NCBI GenBank assembly: GCA_002385985.1
Contig: DGEO01000031.1
Coordinates: forward strand, 2,495-17,603
DNA: 15,109 bases
Reading direction: 5' to 3'
Source: Anaerolineaceae bacterium UBA3924
Lineage (GTDB): Bacteria > Chloroflexota > Anaerolineae > Anaerolineales > Anaerolineaceae
Shown: one piece after another, positions 1-9,138 of the stretch
Numbering within the stretch: position 1 is the first letter of the stretch
Layout: every line of letters begins with the position of its first letter
Program-made: the position numbers and the translations under genes
Notes under the pieces: model-generated
The model's input: only the letters and a program-made list of their open reading frames with translations
Databases searched by the model: none
What the model was told of the DNA's origin: nothing

Positions 1-597
1 GCGCTGCACCGTCGATTTTCCAATCGGTATCACGTAATCCCCCTCCGGCACCTCGCCGCGGGTCTGGTACAGGGTGGCATGCTCGATAAAAAGCACCGGG
101 TTGTCGGTGCGGATGGCGGCTTTGAGCAAGCCCTTGGCATCCGCCGGGGTGCCCGGAGCGACCACATACAGCCCAGGGAAGTGAGCGAAGATCGCATCGG
201 GCGTCTGGGAGTGGGTTGCCGCAAGCTGGCGGCCGCCGCCGCTGACCGCGCGGATCACAATCGGCACACGCATCTGCCCGCCGAACATATAGTGCAGCTT
301 GGGAGCCTGGTTGACGATCATGTCCATGGCCGAAAAGGCAAAGTTGATTGTCATCAGCTCGGCCACCGGGCGCAGGCCGGTCAGCGCAGCGCCGATGGCC
401 CCGCCGACGATGGCGTTCTCAGAAATAGGCGTATCGCGGACGCGCTTTTCGCCAAAGTGATCGTAGAACCCCTTGGTGACCGCATAAGTGCCGCCCCATA
501 CGCCGACCTCTTCTCCCATGATAAAGATTTTCGGATCGCGTTCCATTTCCTCCCACAGAGCCTGGGAGATGGCTTCACGCATTGTCATTCGCGCCAT
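1..597 (-). CDS. pdhB: Pyruvate dehydrogenase E1 component, beta subunit (3'-truncated by window edge)
   Basis: This is the beta half of the heterotetrameric thiamine-pyrophosphate E1 enzyme, which decarboxylates pyruvate and passes the acetyl group to lipoyl-E2. The 199 visible codons translate without interruption. MGEEVGVWGG (27-36) carries the conserved acidic residue near the TPP aminopyrimidine, DTPISE is at 55-60, and ATHSQ (127-131) holds the conserved His. These are standard transketolase-like E1-beta signatures. Family members are about 325 residues, so roughly 125 C-terminal residues lie beyond position 1. The ATG at 597 is preceded by GAGGAG (606-611), which lies inside the end of pdhA. 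The pdhA stop is only 2 bases upstream, so the two are surely co-transcribed and probably translationally coupled. A relative acting on branched-chain 2-oxoacids or acetoin cannot be excluded from sequence alone. The E2 and E3 genes are not in the window. Confidence 0.93.
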   Translation of the reverse strand, partial: MARMTMREAISQALWEEMERDPKIFIMGEEVGVWGGTYAVTKGFYDHFGEKRVRDTPISENAIVGGAIGAALTGLRPVAELMTINFAFSAMDMIVNQAPKLHYMFGGQMRVPIVIRAVSGGGRQLAATHSQTPDAIFAHFPGLYVVAPGTPADAKGLLKAAIRTDNPVLFIEHATLYQTRGEVPEGDYVIPIGKSTVQR

Positions 598-599
598 GA

Positions 600-1568
600 C
601 TACCACTCCTCTTCGACGACGTAAACATCGGTGTAAAGCTCTTCCGGCTCGGGTTCAGGGCTGGACTGGGCAAATTCCACCGCCTCGTTCACTTCCTGTT
701 CGGCCAGCTCGTCCTGTTTGTCCAGTTCCTCTTCCGTGCAGATCCCGTTATCCATCAGGTACTTGCGGTAAATGCCGATCGGGTCGTGGGCCTGCCAGCG
801 CTTGATCTCCTCCGCCTGGCGGTAGCGCTCCGGGTCGCCCATCGAGTGGCCCCGGTAGCGGTAGGTGATCACCTCGAGGAACTGCGGGCCGCTGCCCTCG
901 CGAATCTCTTCAAAGAGCTGCAGCGCCTTCTCCCGCACCTCGATCACATTCATGCCCTCAATGCGGTAGTTGGGCATCCCGTAGCCTTCCGCCTTCTGGC
1001 GAATTTCCGAAACAGCCGAAGCGCGCTCGACGGAAGTCCCCATCCCGTACTGGTTGTTCTCGCAGACCCACAGCACGGGCAGGTTCCAGACCTTGGACAG
1101 GTTCAGCGCCTCGTGGAAATACCCGATATTGGAAGCGCCGTCGCCGAACATGCACATGGTGACCGCCTTGTTCCCGGCGTACACATCGCCCAGGGCCAGG
1201 CCAGCGGCAATCGGCAGGTGCCCGCCGACCACGGCATGCCCGCCCCAGTAATTCAGGTTCACATCCGCCATATGCATCGAGCCGCCCTTGCCCTTCGAAA
1301 CGCCGGTGGCCTTGCCGAGCAGCTCGGCCATGACCAGTTTGGCCGGGATGCCGCAGTTAATCGCCACACCGTGATCGCGGTAGGCCGTAATAATGCGATC
1401 CTCCGGCCGCCGGGCGGAAATCAGGCCGGTGCTGACCGCTTCCTGTCCAATATACAGATGCAGAAAACCGCCGATTTCTCCCTTTTGATACAGTTCAGCG
1501 GCTCGTTCTTCGACCAGTCGAATCACCACCATCTGGTGATACAAATCCAAATAGTCGCCTTTTTCCAT
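600..1568 (-). CDS. pdhA: Pyruvate dehydrogenase E1 component, alpha subunit
   Basis: This 322-residue protein is the TPP-binding alpha subunit of the pyruvate dehydrogenase E1 enzyme. The TPP/Mg motif runs from GDG (142-144) to NN (171-172), with the conserved GASNIGYFHEALN between them. RYRGHSMGDP (237-246) is the loop that is phosphorylated in the eukaryotic E1-alpha, and GGSMHM (95-100) is also typical of the family. The C-terminal tail is very acidic. An in-frame Met lies 13 codons upstream (1607), but the ATG at 1568 is chosen because AGGAGG (1580-1585) precedes it at good spacing and homology begins here. The gene has an extended -10 promoter about 100 bases upstream and is followed directly by pdhB. 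Substrate preference (pyruvate rather than acetoin or branched-chain 2-oxoacids) is inferred from overall resemblance and from the neighbouring pyruvate-metabolising ppdK. Confidence 0.93.
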   Translation of the reverse strand: MEKGDYLDLYHQMVVIRLVEERAAELYQKGEIGGFLHLYIGQEAVSTGLISARRPEDRIITAYRDHGVAINCGIPAKLVMAELLGKATGVSKGKGGSMHMADVNLNYWGGHAVVGGHLPIAAGLALGDVYAGNKAVTMCMFGDGASNIGYFHEALNLSKVWNLPVLWVCENNQYGMGTSVERASAVSEIRQKAEGYGMPNYRIEGMNVIEVREKALQLFEEIREGSGPQFLEVITYRYRGHSMGDPERYRQAEEIKRWQAHDPIGIYRKYLMDNGICTEEELDKQDELAEQEVNEAVEFAQSSPEPEPEELYTDVYVVEEEW

Positions 1569-1579
1569 TGATGATAATC

Positions 1580-1585
1580 CCTCCT
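1580..1585 (-). promoter_or_regulatory. Ribosome binding site of pdhA
   Basis: AGGAGG on the minus strand, about ten bases before the ATG at 1568. It decides in favour of this start over the longer in-frame Met at 1607, which has no comparable site. Confidence 0.8.
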
Positions 1586-1605
1586 GAGGATGTTGCGTTG
1601 ACACC

Positions 1606-1631
1606 AAAAAACCGGTAGATACCCGGCGGTT
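1606..1631 (-). promoter_or_regulatory. Possible attenuator hairpin in the pdhA leader
   Basis: On the minus strand AACCG (1631-1627) can pair with CGGTT (1614-1610), and a run of six T follows directly (1611-1606). An alternative CCGG/CCGG pairing exists inside. It lies between the predicted transcription start near 1667 and the ribosome binding site, where an attenuator would sit. The stem is only five base pairs, so this is a weak candidate. Confidence 0.25.
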
Positions 1632-1673
1632 ATTCCCCTCTACTTCGACAAATCCCCCTGATTCCCCCAGAAA

Positions 1674-1682
1674 ATTATAACA
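1674..1682 (-). promoter_or_regulatory. Extended -10 promoter of pdhAB
   Basis: The minus strand reads TGTTATAAT: a perfect TATAAT (1679-1674) with TG one base upstream (1682-1681). No good -35 is found at 16-18 bases. Transcription should start near 1667, giving a leader of about 100 bases before pdhA. Confidence 0.65.
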
Positions 1683-1745
1683 TCAAGTCGAATCGGACAC
1701 TTTCGTCATGAATACTACCGTTTTCTCCCCCCACCGGCAGACATA

Positions 1746-1780
1746 CAGCATGGGCAGGCAGCAGCTGCCTGCCCATGCTG
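1746..1780 (-). terminator. Long hairpin behind ppdK, possible terminator
   Basis: A perfect 15-bp inverted repeat (1746-1760 with 1766-1780) encloses a 5-base loop, starting 19 bases after the ppdK stop. On the ppdK strand the bases after the stem are mixed (TATGTCTG) rather than a U-run, so it is not a classic intrinsic terminator. It may instead protect the ppdK mRNA 3' end or isolate ppdK from the pdhA promoter. Confidence 0.5.
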
Positions 1781-1798
1781 CGGTTGTTGCTTTTCGAT

Positions 1799-4594
<2,796 letters not shown>

Positions 4595-4600
4595 TCGTGT

Positions 4601-4606
4601 CCTCCT
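4601..4606 (-). promoter_or_regulatory. Ribosome binding site of ppdK
   Basis: Perfect AGGAGG on the minus strand, six bases before the ATG at 4594. It supports this start over the in-frame Met at 4645. Confidence 0.85.
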
Positions 4607-4663
4607 AAGTTGTTCAAAAACCCCAAAACCAGGGTATATGTGCATGTTCCCCTCAAGAGAGAA

Positions 4664-4672
4664 ATTTTACCA
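4664..4672 (-). promoter_or_regulatory. Extended -10 promoter of ppdK
   Basis: The minus strand reads TGGTAAAAT: an extended -10 (TG, one base, TAAAAT at 4669-4664). TTGAAG lies 14 bases upstream, too close for a standard -35, so the extended -10 would carry recognition. The predicted leader is about 60 bases. Confidence 0.5.
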
Positions 4673-4734
4673 CATACCCTGCCCTTCAACCGGAATCATC
4701 TGAACTTTTCTCGGGCTTGATGTTTGTAAGCCGG

Positions 4735-4769
4735 TTGCAAGGTGATTTCAAGGTCGAATAACACATAAT
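4735..4769 (+). promoter_or_regulatory. Candidate promoter of the receiver-domain gene
   Basis: TTGCAA (4735-4740) could be a -35, with AATAAC (4757-4762) at 16 bases. CATAAT (4764-4769) is a better -10 but lies too far from it. This is the only likely region in the divergent gap with ppdK; the exact element is unclear. The gap 4595-4801 holds this, the ppdK promoter and nothing else recognisable. Confidence 0.3.
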
Positions 4770-4801
4770 AAGGACAGGTACCGATTCACTTTGGAGGGTG
4801 A

Positions 4802-5209
4802 ATGGATATTCTCTTCATAGCAGGTGACATTACAACCCGGGATTTATTGACCCAGATGTTCCATCCCCGCCAGGCGAAGATCACTTACGCGCCAAATCTC
4901 CAGCAAGGACTTCGATTGGCGAGACAGGCGGATTTCAGCCTGTCCATTCTGGATGACGGTAATTTCCAATCTGAGACTATTCGTTTTTGCCAGGAGTTCC
5001 GCCGGCTGAACGGCATCCCTCTGCTGGTTCTTTCCGCGCAGGATGATCCCAACCGGATCGCCACAATTCTGGACGCAGGCGCGGACTATTATCTGGTCAA
5101 GCCAGTACCCCGTGCCATTCTGGAGGCCACCATCAACACCCTGCTGCGCCGCTGCCAGCCCTCTCAACCCCTGATCACCTCGTGGGGAGATCATGTGAGC
5201 ATGCTATAA
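4802..5209 (+). CDS. Stand-alone response-regulator receiver domain, degenerate acidic pocket
   Basis: This 135-residue protein is a CheY-like receiver fold with no output domain. Asp51 in SILDDG (48-53) is the expected phospho-acceptor, Ser78 in VLSA is the switch Ser/Thr, and Lys100 in LVKPV is the conserved lysine, followed by the usual cis-Pro. The N-terminal acidic pair that binds magnesium (normally VDDD) is reduced to IAGD (6-9), leaving only Asp9. Phosphorylation may therefore be weak or absent, and the domain may act by protein contact. The start has a GGAGG (4793-4797) four bases upstream. No histidine kinase is adjacent, so the partner is unknown. The minus-strand reading frame through this region is a shadow. 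The gene stop overlaps the -10 of the next gene. Confidence 0.85.
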   Translation: MDILFIAGDITTRDLLTQMFHPRQAKITYAPNLQQGLRLARQADFSLSILDDGNFQSETIRFCQEFRRLNGIPLLVLSAQDDPNRIATILDAGADYYLVKPVPRAILEATINTLLRRCQPSQPLITSWGDHVSML

Positions 5210-5210
5210 T
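5202..5210 (+). promoter_or_regulatory. Extended -10 promoter of the zinc-ribbon gene
   Basis: TGCTATAAT is a perfect extended -10, with the TATAAT (5205-5210) containing the TAA stop of the receiver gene. No -35 is recognisable at normal spacing. Transcription would start near 5217, about 38 bases before the proposed GTG start. Confidence 0.55.
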
Positions 5211-5254
5211 CATCAGCAAGCTCAATACCGCACAATTCATACGGGGTGACCACT

Positions 5255-5551
5255 GTGCAAACCTGTTCCGTCTGCGCCACGCAAATGCAAGATGAAATTC
5301 TTTCCTGCCCCAAATGCGGGGCAGATATGCACGAGCTGTCCACCACAGCCGTGGCCATCAAAGAATACCGGGCCAACCCGCGCGTGGGCATCATTCGCGT
5401 TCACGTGAACGACGATGCCTGCCCGGCCTGCGCTCAGCTTCAGGGTGCTTATCCCAAAGACAAAGTGCCCCGGCTGCCGGTCGAAGGCTGCTCGCACAAG
5501 GATGGCTGCCGCTGCTTCTACGCCCCGGCGCTGACCGAGATTTTCCCGTAA
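5255..5551 (+). CDS. Small Cys-rich zinc-ribbon protein of unknown function
   Basis: This 98-residue protein is soluble, with no signal peptide or membrane segment. An N-terminal zinc ribbon is clear: CSVC (4-7) and CPKC (18-21). The second half has a further set of likely metal ligands: CPAC (56-59), then GCSHKDGCRC (78-87). The layout CPxC - LxG - P - CRC resembles the C-terminal motif of phage Mu gpF/SPP1 gp7-like minor head proteins, but the rest of such a protein is missing and nothing else phage-like is nearby. The GTG at 5255 is chosen because GGGGTGA (5243-5249) lies at proper distance. A GTG at 5246 would add three residues but has no ribosome binding site. No function is assigned; nucleic acid or protein binding is possible. 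The gene converges on the hydrolase gene, with 21 bases between them and no terminator seen. Confidence 0.75.
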   Translation: MQTCSVCATQMQDEILSCPKCGADMHELSTTAVAIKEYRANPRVGIIRVHVNDDACPACAQLQGAYPKDKVPRLPVEGCSHKDGCRCFYAPALTEIFP

Positions 5552-5572
5552 ACCGGTTTCTCCGCCCTGCCG

Positions 5573-6337
5573 TCAGGCCCTTCGGATCAAGTCCCGCAGG
5601 GCCGCTGCCACGATTTCCGGGGTTTCCATCATGGGCAGGTGACCCGCGCCGGGCGCTTCCACCATCCAGCCGCGCGGGAAGAAGCCGATAAACTCCGCCG
5701 CCGTCTCCGGGCTGACAATCCTGTCTTCCGATCCGGCCACCACCAGCGCGGGCACCTGAATGGACGCCAGTGCGCGGGTTGTATCCTCGCGTTCGGCCAT
5801 ACCCAGCAGGGCGCCCACAATCCCCTGCTTCGGGTTGGCCAGAATCATGTCGCTCACCTGTGCGGCCACTACAGGATTGGGGGTCAGCGCGGCCGGCATC
5901 TGGCTGGCCAGCTTCGCCTGCCCGCGGGAACGCACCTGGCGGGCCTGCACCAGCCGGGACTGGCGCTTTTCCAGCGTGTCGGCGGCGGGATGGCTGGCAA
6001 TCAGCGCCAGGCCGGCGAGCCGCTTCGGGTAAGCCTGGGCGAAGGCCAGCGCGACGTACCCGCCCATGGAATGGCCGCCCAGCACCACCCGGTCCAGGCC
6101 CAGACGGTTGAGCAGCTGGTAGACGTCCTCGGCCATCTCGCGCATGGTATAGGTCCCCTCCGGGGCCGGAGACTGGCCGTGCCCGCGCAGATCGGGAAGG
6201 ATCAGGCGGGCGGTGTCCGACAGCAGTGGGATAAGCGGCTTCCAGATGGACCGGTTCAGCGGGAAGCCGTGCAGCAGCACCAGCGGCGTTCCGCTGCCAT
6301 GTTCTTCGTAGCTGAGTTGTACCGGACTAAGATTCAT
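5573..6337 (-). CDS. Alpha/beta-fold hydrolase
   Basis: This 254-residue cytoplasmic hydrolase has the full catalytic set: oxyanion-hole HGFPLN (23-28), nucleophile elbow GGHSMGG (87-93) with Ser90, Asp205 in AGSEDRIV, and His233 in GAGHLPM. It resembles the 3-oxoadipate enol-lactonase/esterase group of small serine hydrolases, but the substrate cannot be told from sequence. The frame stays open upstream to a Met at 6403, inside the cca gene. The ATG at 6337 is chosen because GGAGGTCA (6350-6343) sits directly before it and homology (LSYEEHG) starts there. This start overlaps the end of cca by 11 bases, so it is the last gene of the tdk-hpt-cca operon and probably translationally coupled. A link between the hydrolase and nucleotide metabolism is not evident. 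Confidence 0.92.
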   Translation of the reverse strand: MNLSPVQLSYEEHGSGTPLVLLHGFPLNRSIWKPLIPLLSDTARLILPDLRGHGQSPAPEGTYTMREMAEDVYQLLNRLGLDRVVLGGHSMGGYVALAFAQAYPKRLAGLALIASHPAADTLEKRQSRLVQARQVRSRGQAKLASQMPAALTPNPVVAAQVSDMILANPKQGIVGALLGMAEREDTTRALASIQVPALVVAGSEDRIVSPETAAEFIGFFPRGWMVEAPGAGHLPMMETPEIVAAALRDLIRRA

Positions 6338-7847
6338 TCTGCTGACCTCCATGGTTCGCGGACTGGCTGCGCGCCCACTTTTCGGCGTAGCGCCAGGCCT
6401 CATCGGCGGTGCTGATCATGCCCTCCGCCTGCTTCTCGCGGATGGCGTCCAGCAGCCGGCCGATGTTCGGCCCGGGTGACATTCCCAGCCGCTGCTGCAG
6501 CTCCGTCCCGCTGATCAGCCGCGGCGGGGCGACCAGCTCCTCCTTGCGCTCGTACCAGGCCTCCAGCAGCGATCGGACCACCTCGACCTCGTCCTGCCAG
6601 GTCTGGTCATAGGTGGGAACGGCCGACTTTGCCAGCGTATCCGCCAGCGACAGCAGGCACACCTCCACCCCGGCCGGGCCTGCCGTCCGCCAGAAGCGGT
6701 ACAGCGCCCGTCGTGTGGGCGGTTTGCCGGTCTGCACCAGATGGTGCACGCGCATGTGCTGGCTCACCGTGGTCTGAGCGCGTTCCACTTCCGCCCGGCT
6801 CAGCGCCAGCTGCCTTGCCCGGTCAGCCGTCACCGGCCCGCCTTCGCGTTCGTGGCGCAGGAAGCGAATGCGCCCGCCCTCCTCCACCGAACGGGTGTCG
6901 GGCTTGGCAATGTCATGATACAGCGCGGAAAAGAACAGCAGCGACCGGACGGTGCGCTCCGGGTGCAGCGGCTGGTCAAAATGCGCGGCCAGCTGCTGGC
7001 GGTAGCGTCCGATGCGCATGACCGCCGTGCCGTAGATCAGGTCCGCCGCCTCGTGATGGTACTCCCCGACCAGCAGCCCGAAGAGCTTTTCCAGCGCGTT
7101 CAGCACCTGCAGCGTGTGCTCCCAGACGTCGTACTCATGCGGCGGGGGCTGGGTGACGCCCTTGAGCGCATCCAGCTCGGGCAGCACCTGCTGCAGCGCG
7201 CCGATCTGGTCCAGCATGCGCACCGCAGCGGCTACCTTATGACCGCCCAGCAGGCGGAACAGCTCGTCCCGCTTCCGCTCCGCGGAAACCCGACCCAGCT
7301 GGTCAGCGGCCTCCTTCATCCATCGCAGCGTCTGCGGCTCAATGTGCAGCTGAAAGGTCATCGCCATGCGCACCGCACGCAGCACGCGGACCGGATCGCC
7401 GGACAGGCTGGTTTCCGTGCAGGCGCGCAGCACGCCGTCCCGCAGGTCCGCCGCCCCGCCCAGGGGATCGATCAAACTGTCGGGATCGCGCAGGCTGAGC
7501 GCCATGGCGTTGACGGTGAAATCCCGCCCCAGCAGGTCTCCGGACAGATCCTCCGAGCGCAGCCCGGCAAAGTCCAGGATCAGCCTGCCGCCGTCGGCCC
7601 GGTTGAGCAGCACCCGGGCCGTGTCGTGCCCGGCATCCAGCACGTAAAACGCGCCGCCCAGCCGGTTGGCCACCCGCCGGGCCAGCCTGACCGCGTTTCC
7701 GCGCACGGCAAAGTCCAGGTCGTGCGCCGCGCGGTTCAGCAGGCGATCGCGCACAGGCCCGCCCACCAGATAGACCTCCTCGTCCGGTCTGGTCAGTCCA
7801 AGGATTTGCTCAATCACATCCGTGTCTGCCCGGAGATCCGGCTGCAT
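6327..7847 (-). CDS. cca: CCA tRNA nucleotidyltransferase / poly(A) polymerase family protein with HD domain
   Basis: This 506-residue class II nucleotidyltransferase adds or repairs the 3' CCA of tRNA, or polyadenylates RNA. The head domain has LVGGPVRD (27-34), catalytic carboxylates DLD (43-45) and the further motif LLGRDFTVNAMA (105-116). An RNA-binding neck region follows at about 145-235, with the GDPVRVLRAVR motif (150-160). A C-terminal HD phosphohydrolase domain has His244, HD (311-312) and His332; in related enzymes it gives 2',3'-cyclic phosphodiesterase or phosphatase activity. CCA-adding and poly(A) polymerase members cannot be separated reliably by eye; a CCA role is the default if this is the only copy. 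The ATG at 7847 is 8 bases after the hpt stop, with only a weak AAGG upstream, which fits translational coupling within the operon. Confidence 0.9.
   Translation of the reverse strand: MQPDLRADTDVIEQILGLTRPDEEVYLVGGPVRDRLLNRAAHDLDFAVRGNAVRLARRVANRLGGAFYVLDAGHDTARVLLNRADGGRLILDFAGLRSEDLSGDLLGRDFTVNAMALSLRDPDSLIDPLGGAADLRDGVLRACTETSLSGDPVRVLRAVRMAMTFQLHIEPQTLRWMKEAADQLGRVSAERKRDELFRLLGGHKVAAAVRMLDQIGALQQVLPELDALKGVTQPPPHEYDVWEHTLQVLNALEKLFGLLVGEYHHEAADLIYGTAVMRIGRYRQQLAAHFDQPLHPERTVRSLLFFSALYHDIAKPDTRSVEEGGRIRFLRHEREGGPVTADRARQLALSRAEVERAQTTVSQHMRVHHLVQTGKPPTRRALYRFWRTAGPAGVEVCLLSLADTLAKSAVPTYDQTWQDEVEVVRSLLEAWYERKEELVAPPRLISGTELQQRLGMSPGPNIGRLLDAIREKQAEGMISTADEAWRYAEKWARSQSANHGGQQNES
6343..6350 (-). 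promoter_or_regulatory. Ribosome binding site of the hydrolase, inside cca
   Basis: GGAGGTCA on the minus strand, near-perfect anti-16S complement, five bases before the ATG at 6337. It lies in the coding end of cca and fixes the hydrolase start. Confidence 0.8.
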
Positions 7848-7855
7848 GCCTGGCC

Positions 7856-8416
7856 TTACTCTTTCGATGGATACTTGTCCAGGTCCACCACCCCGATGAA
7901 GGGCAGGTTGCGGTAGTACTCATCCAGGTCCAGGCCGTAGCCAAAGACGAACTCGTTGGGGATGGAGAAGCCCACATACTGGATGGGCACATACACCTCG
8001 CGGCGTTCGGCCTTGTCCAGCAGCGTGCAAACCCGCAGCGTGTTGGGCCGGCGGGCTGAGAGCAGCTCCAGCACGGAAGCGATCGTCCGGCCGCTGTCGA
8101 TGATGTCCTCCACCAGAAGCACATCGCGCTCGTAAATATCGGTGTTCAAATCCAGCGTCAGGCGCACCTGCCCGGTGGACTCCCGGTTGCCCGCCCCGTA
8201 GGAGGAAACCGCCATAAACTCGATGGCGTGCGGGACGGTGATCTGCCGCATCAGGTCGGTGAGGAACATGACGCCCCCGCGCAGGATGCAGATCAAAATC
8301 AGGTTTTTGGAGTCTATGTAATCCTCGCTGATTTCTCGGCCTAGCGCGGCGATCCGCTCCTGGAGCACATCTTCCGGGATCAAAACCTCTTTCAAAACGT
8401 CGCGGTAGGGGATCAT
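7856..8416 (-). CDS. hpt: Hypoxanthine phosphoribosyltransferase
   Basis: This 186-residue type I phosphoribosyltransferase salvages hypoxanthine (and often guanine) with PRPP to IMP/GMP in the cytoplasm. The PRPP-binding loop is VLLVEDIIDSGRT (99-111) with the acidic pair Glu103-Asp104 and Asp107. SSYG (71-74) is the flexible catalytic loop. Lys135 in LLDK contacts the purine 6-oxo group, and VGFSIPNEFVFGYGLD (148-163) is the base-binding region typical of bacterial HPRT. Length and ends match the family. The ATG at 8416 has AGGAG (8426-8422) upstream. The gene starts 15 bases after the tdk stop and ends 8 bases before cca. In many bacteria hpt neighbours tilS and ftsH; here it pairs with thymidine kinase, a second salvage enzyme. 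Confidence 0.96.
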   Translation of the reverse strand: MIPYRDVLKEVLIPEDVLQERIAALGREISEDYIDSKNLILICILRGGVMFLTDLMRQITVPHAIEFMAVSSYGAGNRESTGQVRLTLDLNTDIYERDVLLVEDIIDSGRTIASVLELLSARRPNTLRVCTLLDKAERREVYVPIQYVGFSIPNEFVFGYGLDLDEYYRNLPFIGVVDLDKYPSKE

Positions 8417-8431
8417 GGCTGCTCCTGATTG

Positions 8432-9004
8432 TTAGTTGCGTGGAACCTGGTGATGCTGGCGGCAGCGGGCTTCGTACATCTCCGAGGCCCCCACGATGAT
8501 AACCGGGTCATTGTAGTGCGCCGGCTTTCCATTGACCAGGCGCTGCGTCCGGCAGGCCGGCTCGCCGCAGACCATGCAGATGGCCTGCAGCTTGTCTACC
8601 CGCTCGGCCACAGCCATCAGCACCGGCATGCAGCCGAAGGGCTCACCGCGAAAATCAGTGTCCAGCCCGGCCACGATCACGCGCAGGCCCCTGTCCGCCA
8701 GACGCTGCACCAGATCAACAATGCCGTCGTCGAAGAACTGGGCCTCGTCGATGGCCACCACAGTGGTTTCGGGGTCCAGCAGGCCCTCAATTTCGCTGGA
8801 ACTGATGACCGGATGGGCCGCGAAGGTCGTTCCGGCATGTGAGGCGACCTGCTCCACCTGATAGCGGTTGTCGATCAGCGGTTTGAACACCTGCACTTTC
8901 TGCCGGGCGATCGTCGCCCTGCGCAGGCGTCGAATCATCTCGTCAGTTTTCCCGCTGAACATTGACCCGGTGACCACCTCGATAGCGCCGCTGTGATGCT
9001 TCAT
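8432..9004 (-). CDS. tdk: Thymidine kinase, type II
   Basis: This 190-residue enzyme phosphorylates thymidine with ATP to dTMP. The P-loop is GSMFSGKT (13-20). The Walker-B/catalytic segment is AIDEAQFF (84-91), with Glu87 as the likely general base. GLDTDFRGEPF (113-123) is the conserved segment after the Walker-B strand. Zinc ligands are Cys143, Cys146, Cys181 and His184, enclosing the lasso that closes over the thymine. All features match the bacterial/human TK1 family at normal length. The ATG at 9004 has AGGAGAGAG (9019-9011) upstream. It is the first gene of the tdk-hpt-cca-hydrolase operon, just downstream of the ribosomal operon terminator. Confidence 0.96.
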   Translation of the reverse strand: MKHHSGAIEVVTGSMFSGKTDEMIRRLRRATIARQKVQVFKPLIDNRYQVEQVASHAGTTFAAHPVISSSEIEGLLDPETTVVAIDEAQFFDDGIVDLVQRLADRGLRVIVAGLDTDFRGEPFGCMPVLMAVAERVDKLQAICMVCGEPACRTQRLVNGKPAHYNDPVIIVGASEMYEARCRQHHQVPRN

Positions 9005-9034
9005 GAAATGCTCTCTCCTGGTTAGAATACCTCC

Positions 9035-9040
9035 ATTCTA
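9035..9040 (-). promoter_or_regulatory. Candidate -10 of the tdk operon
   Basis: TAGAAT on the minus strand, about 30 bases before the tdk start. No convincing -35 is present and the TG extension is absent, so this rests mainly on position: between the strong terminator and tdk. A small hairpin (9052-9056 with 9062-9066) lies just upstream. Confidence 0.3.
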
Positions 9041-9083
9041 CCGCAATCCGCCTGCCCCGAAGGCAGCGATCAGCCGCTTCTGG

Positions 9084-9113
9084 AAAAAAAAGAGCAGGCG
9101 ATTAAGCCTGCTC
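9084..9113 (-). terminator. Intrinsic terminator of the rplU-rpmA-rpmE operon
   Basis: A perfect 8-bp GC-rich stem (GAGCAGGC 9113-9106 with GCCTGCTC 9099-9092 on the minus strand), a 6-base loop, then eight consecutive T (9091-9084). It begins 25 bases after the rpmE stop. This is the clearest rho-independent terminator of the window. Confidence 0.93.
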
Positions 9114-9138
9114 CTGTACCAGTAATGTCTTTGACTGC

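Noticed and set aside
4595..4645. A 17-residue N-terminal extension of PPDK
   Set aside because: The upstream Met has only a weak GAGGGG too close to it, while the inner ATG has AGGAGG at good spacing and fits the family start.
5550..5559. Palindrome AAACCGGTTT between the convergent zinc-ribbon and hydrolase genes as a terminator
   Set aside because: It is only ten bases, has no loop or T-run and cannot form a stable hairpin.
6338..6403. A 22-residue N-terminal extension of the hydrolase inside cca
   Set aside because: The ATG at 6337 has a near-perfect ribosome binding site and is where similarity to hydrolases begins.
6741..7916. A 391-codon plus-strand open frame opposite cca
   Set aside because: Antisense shadow of cca; no family features and no promoter or ribosome binding site.
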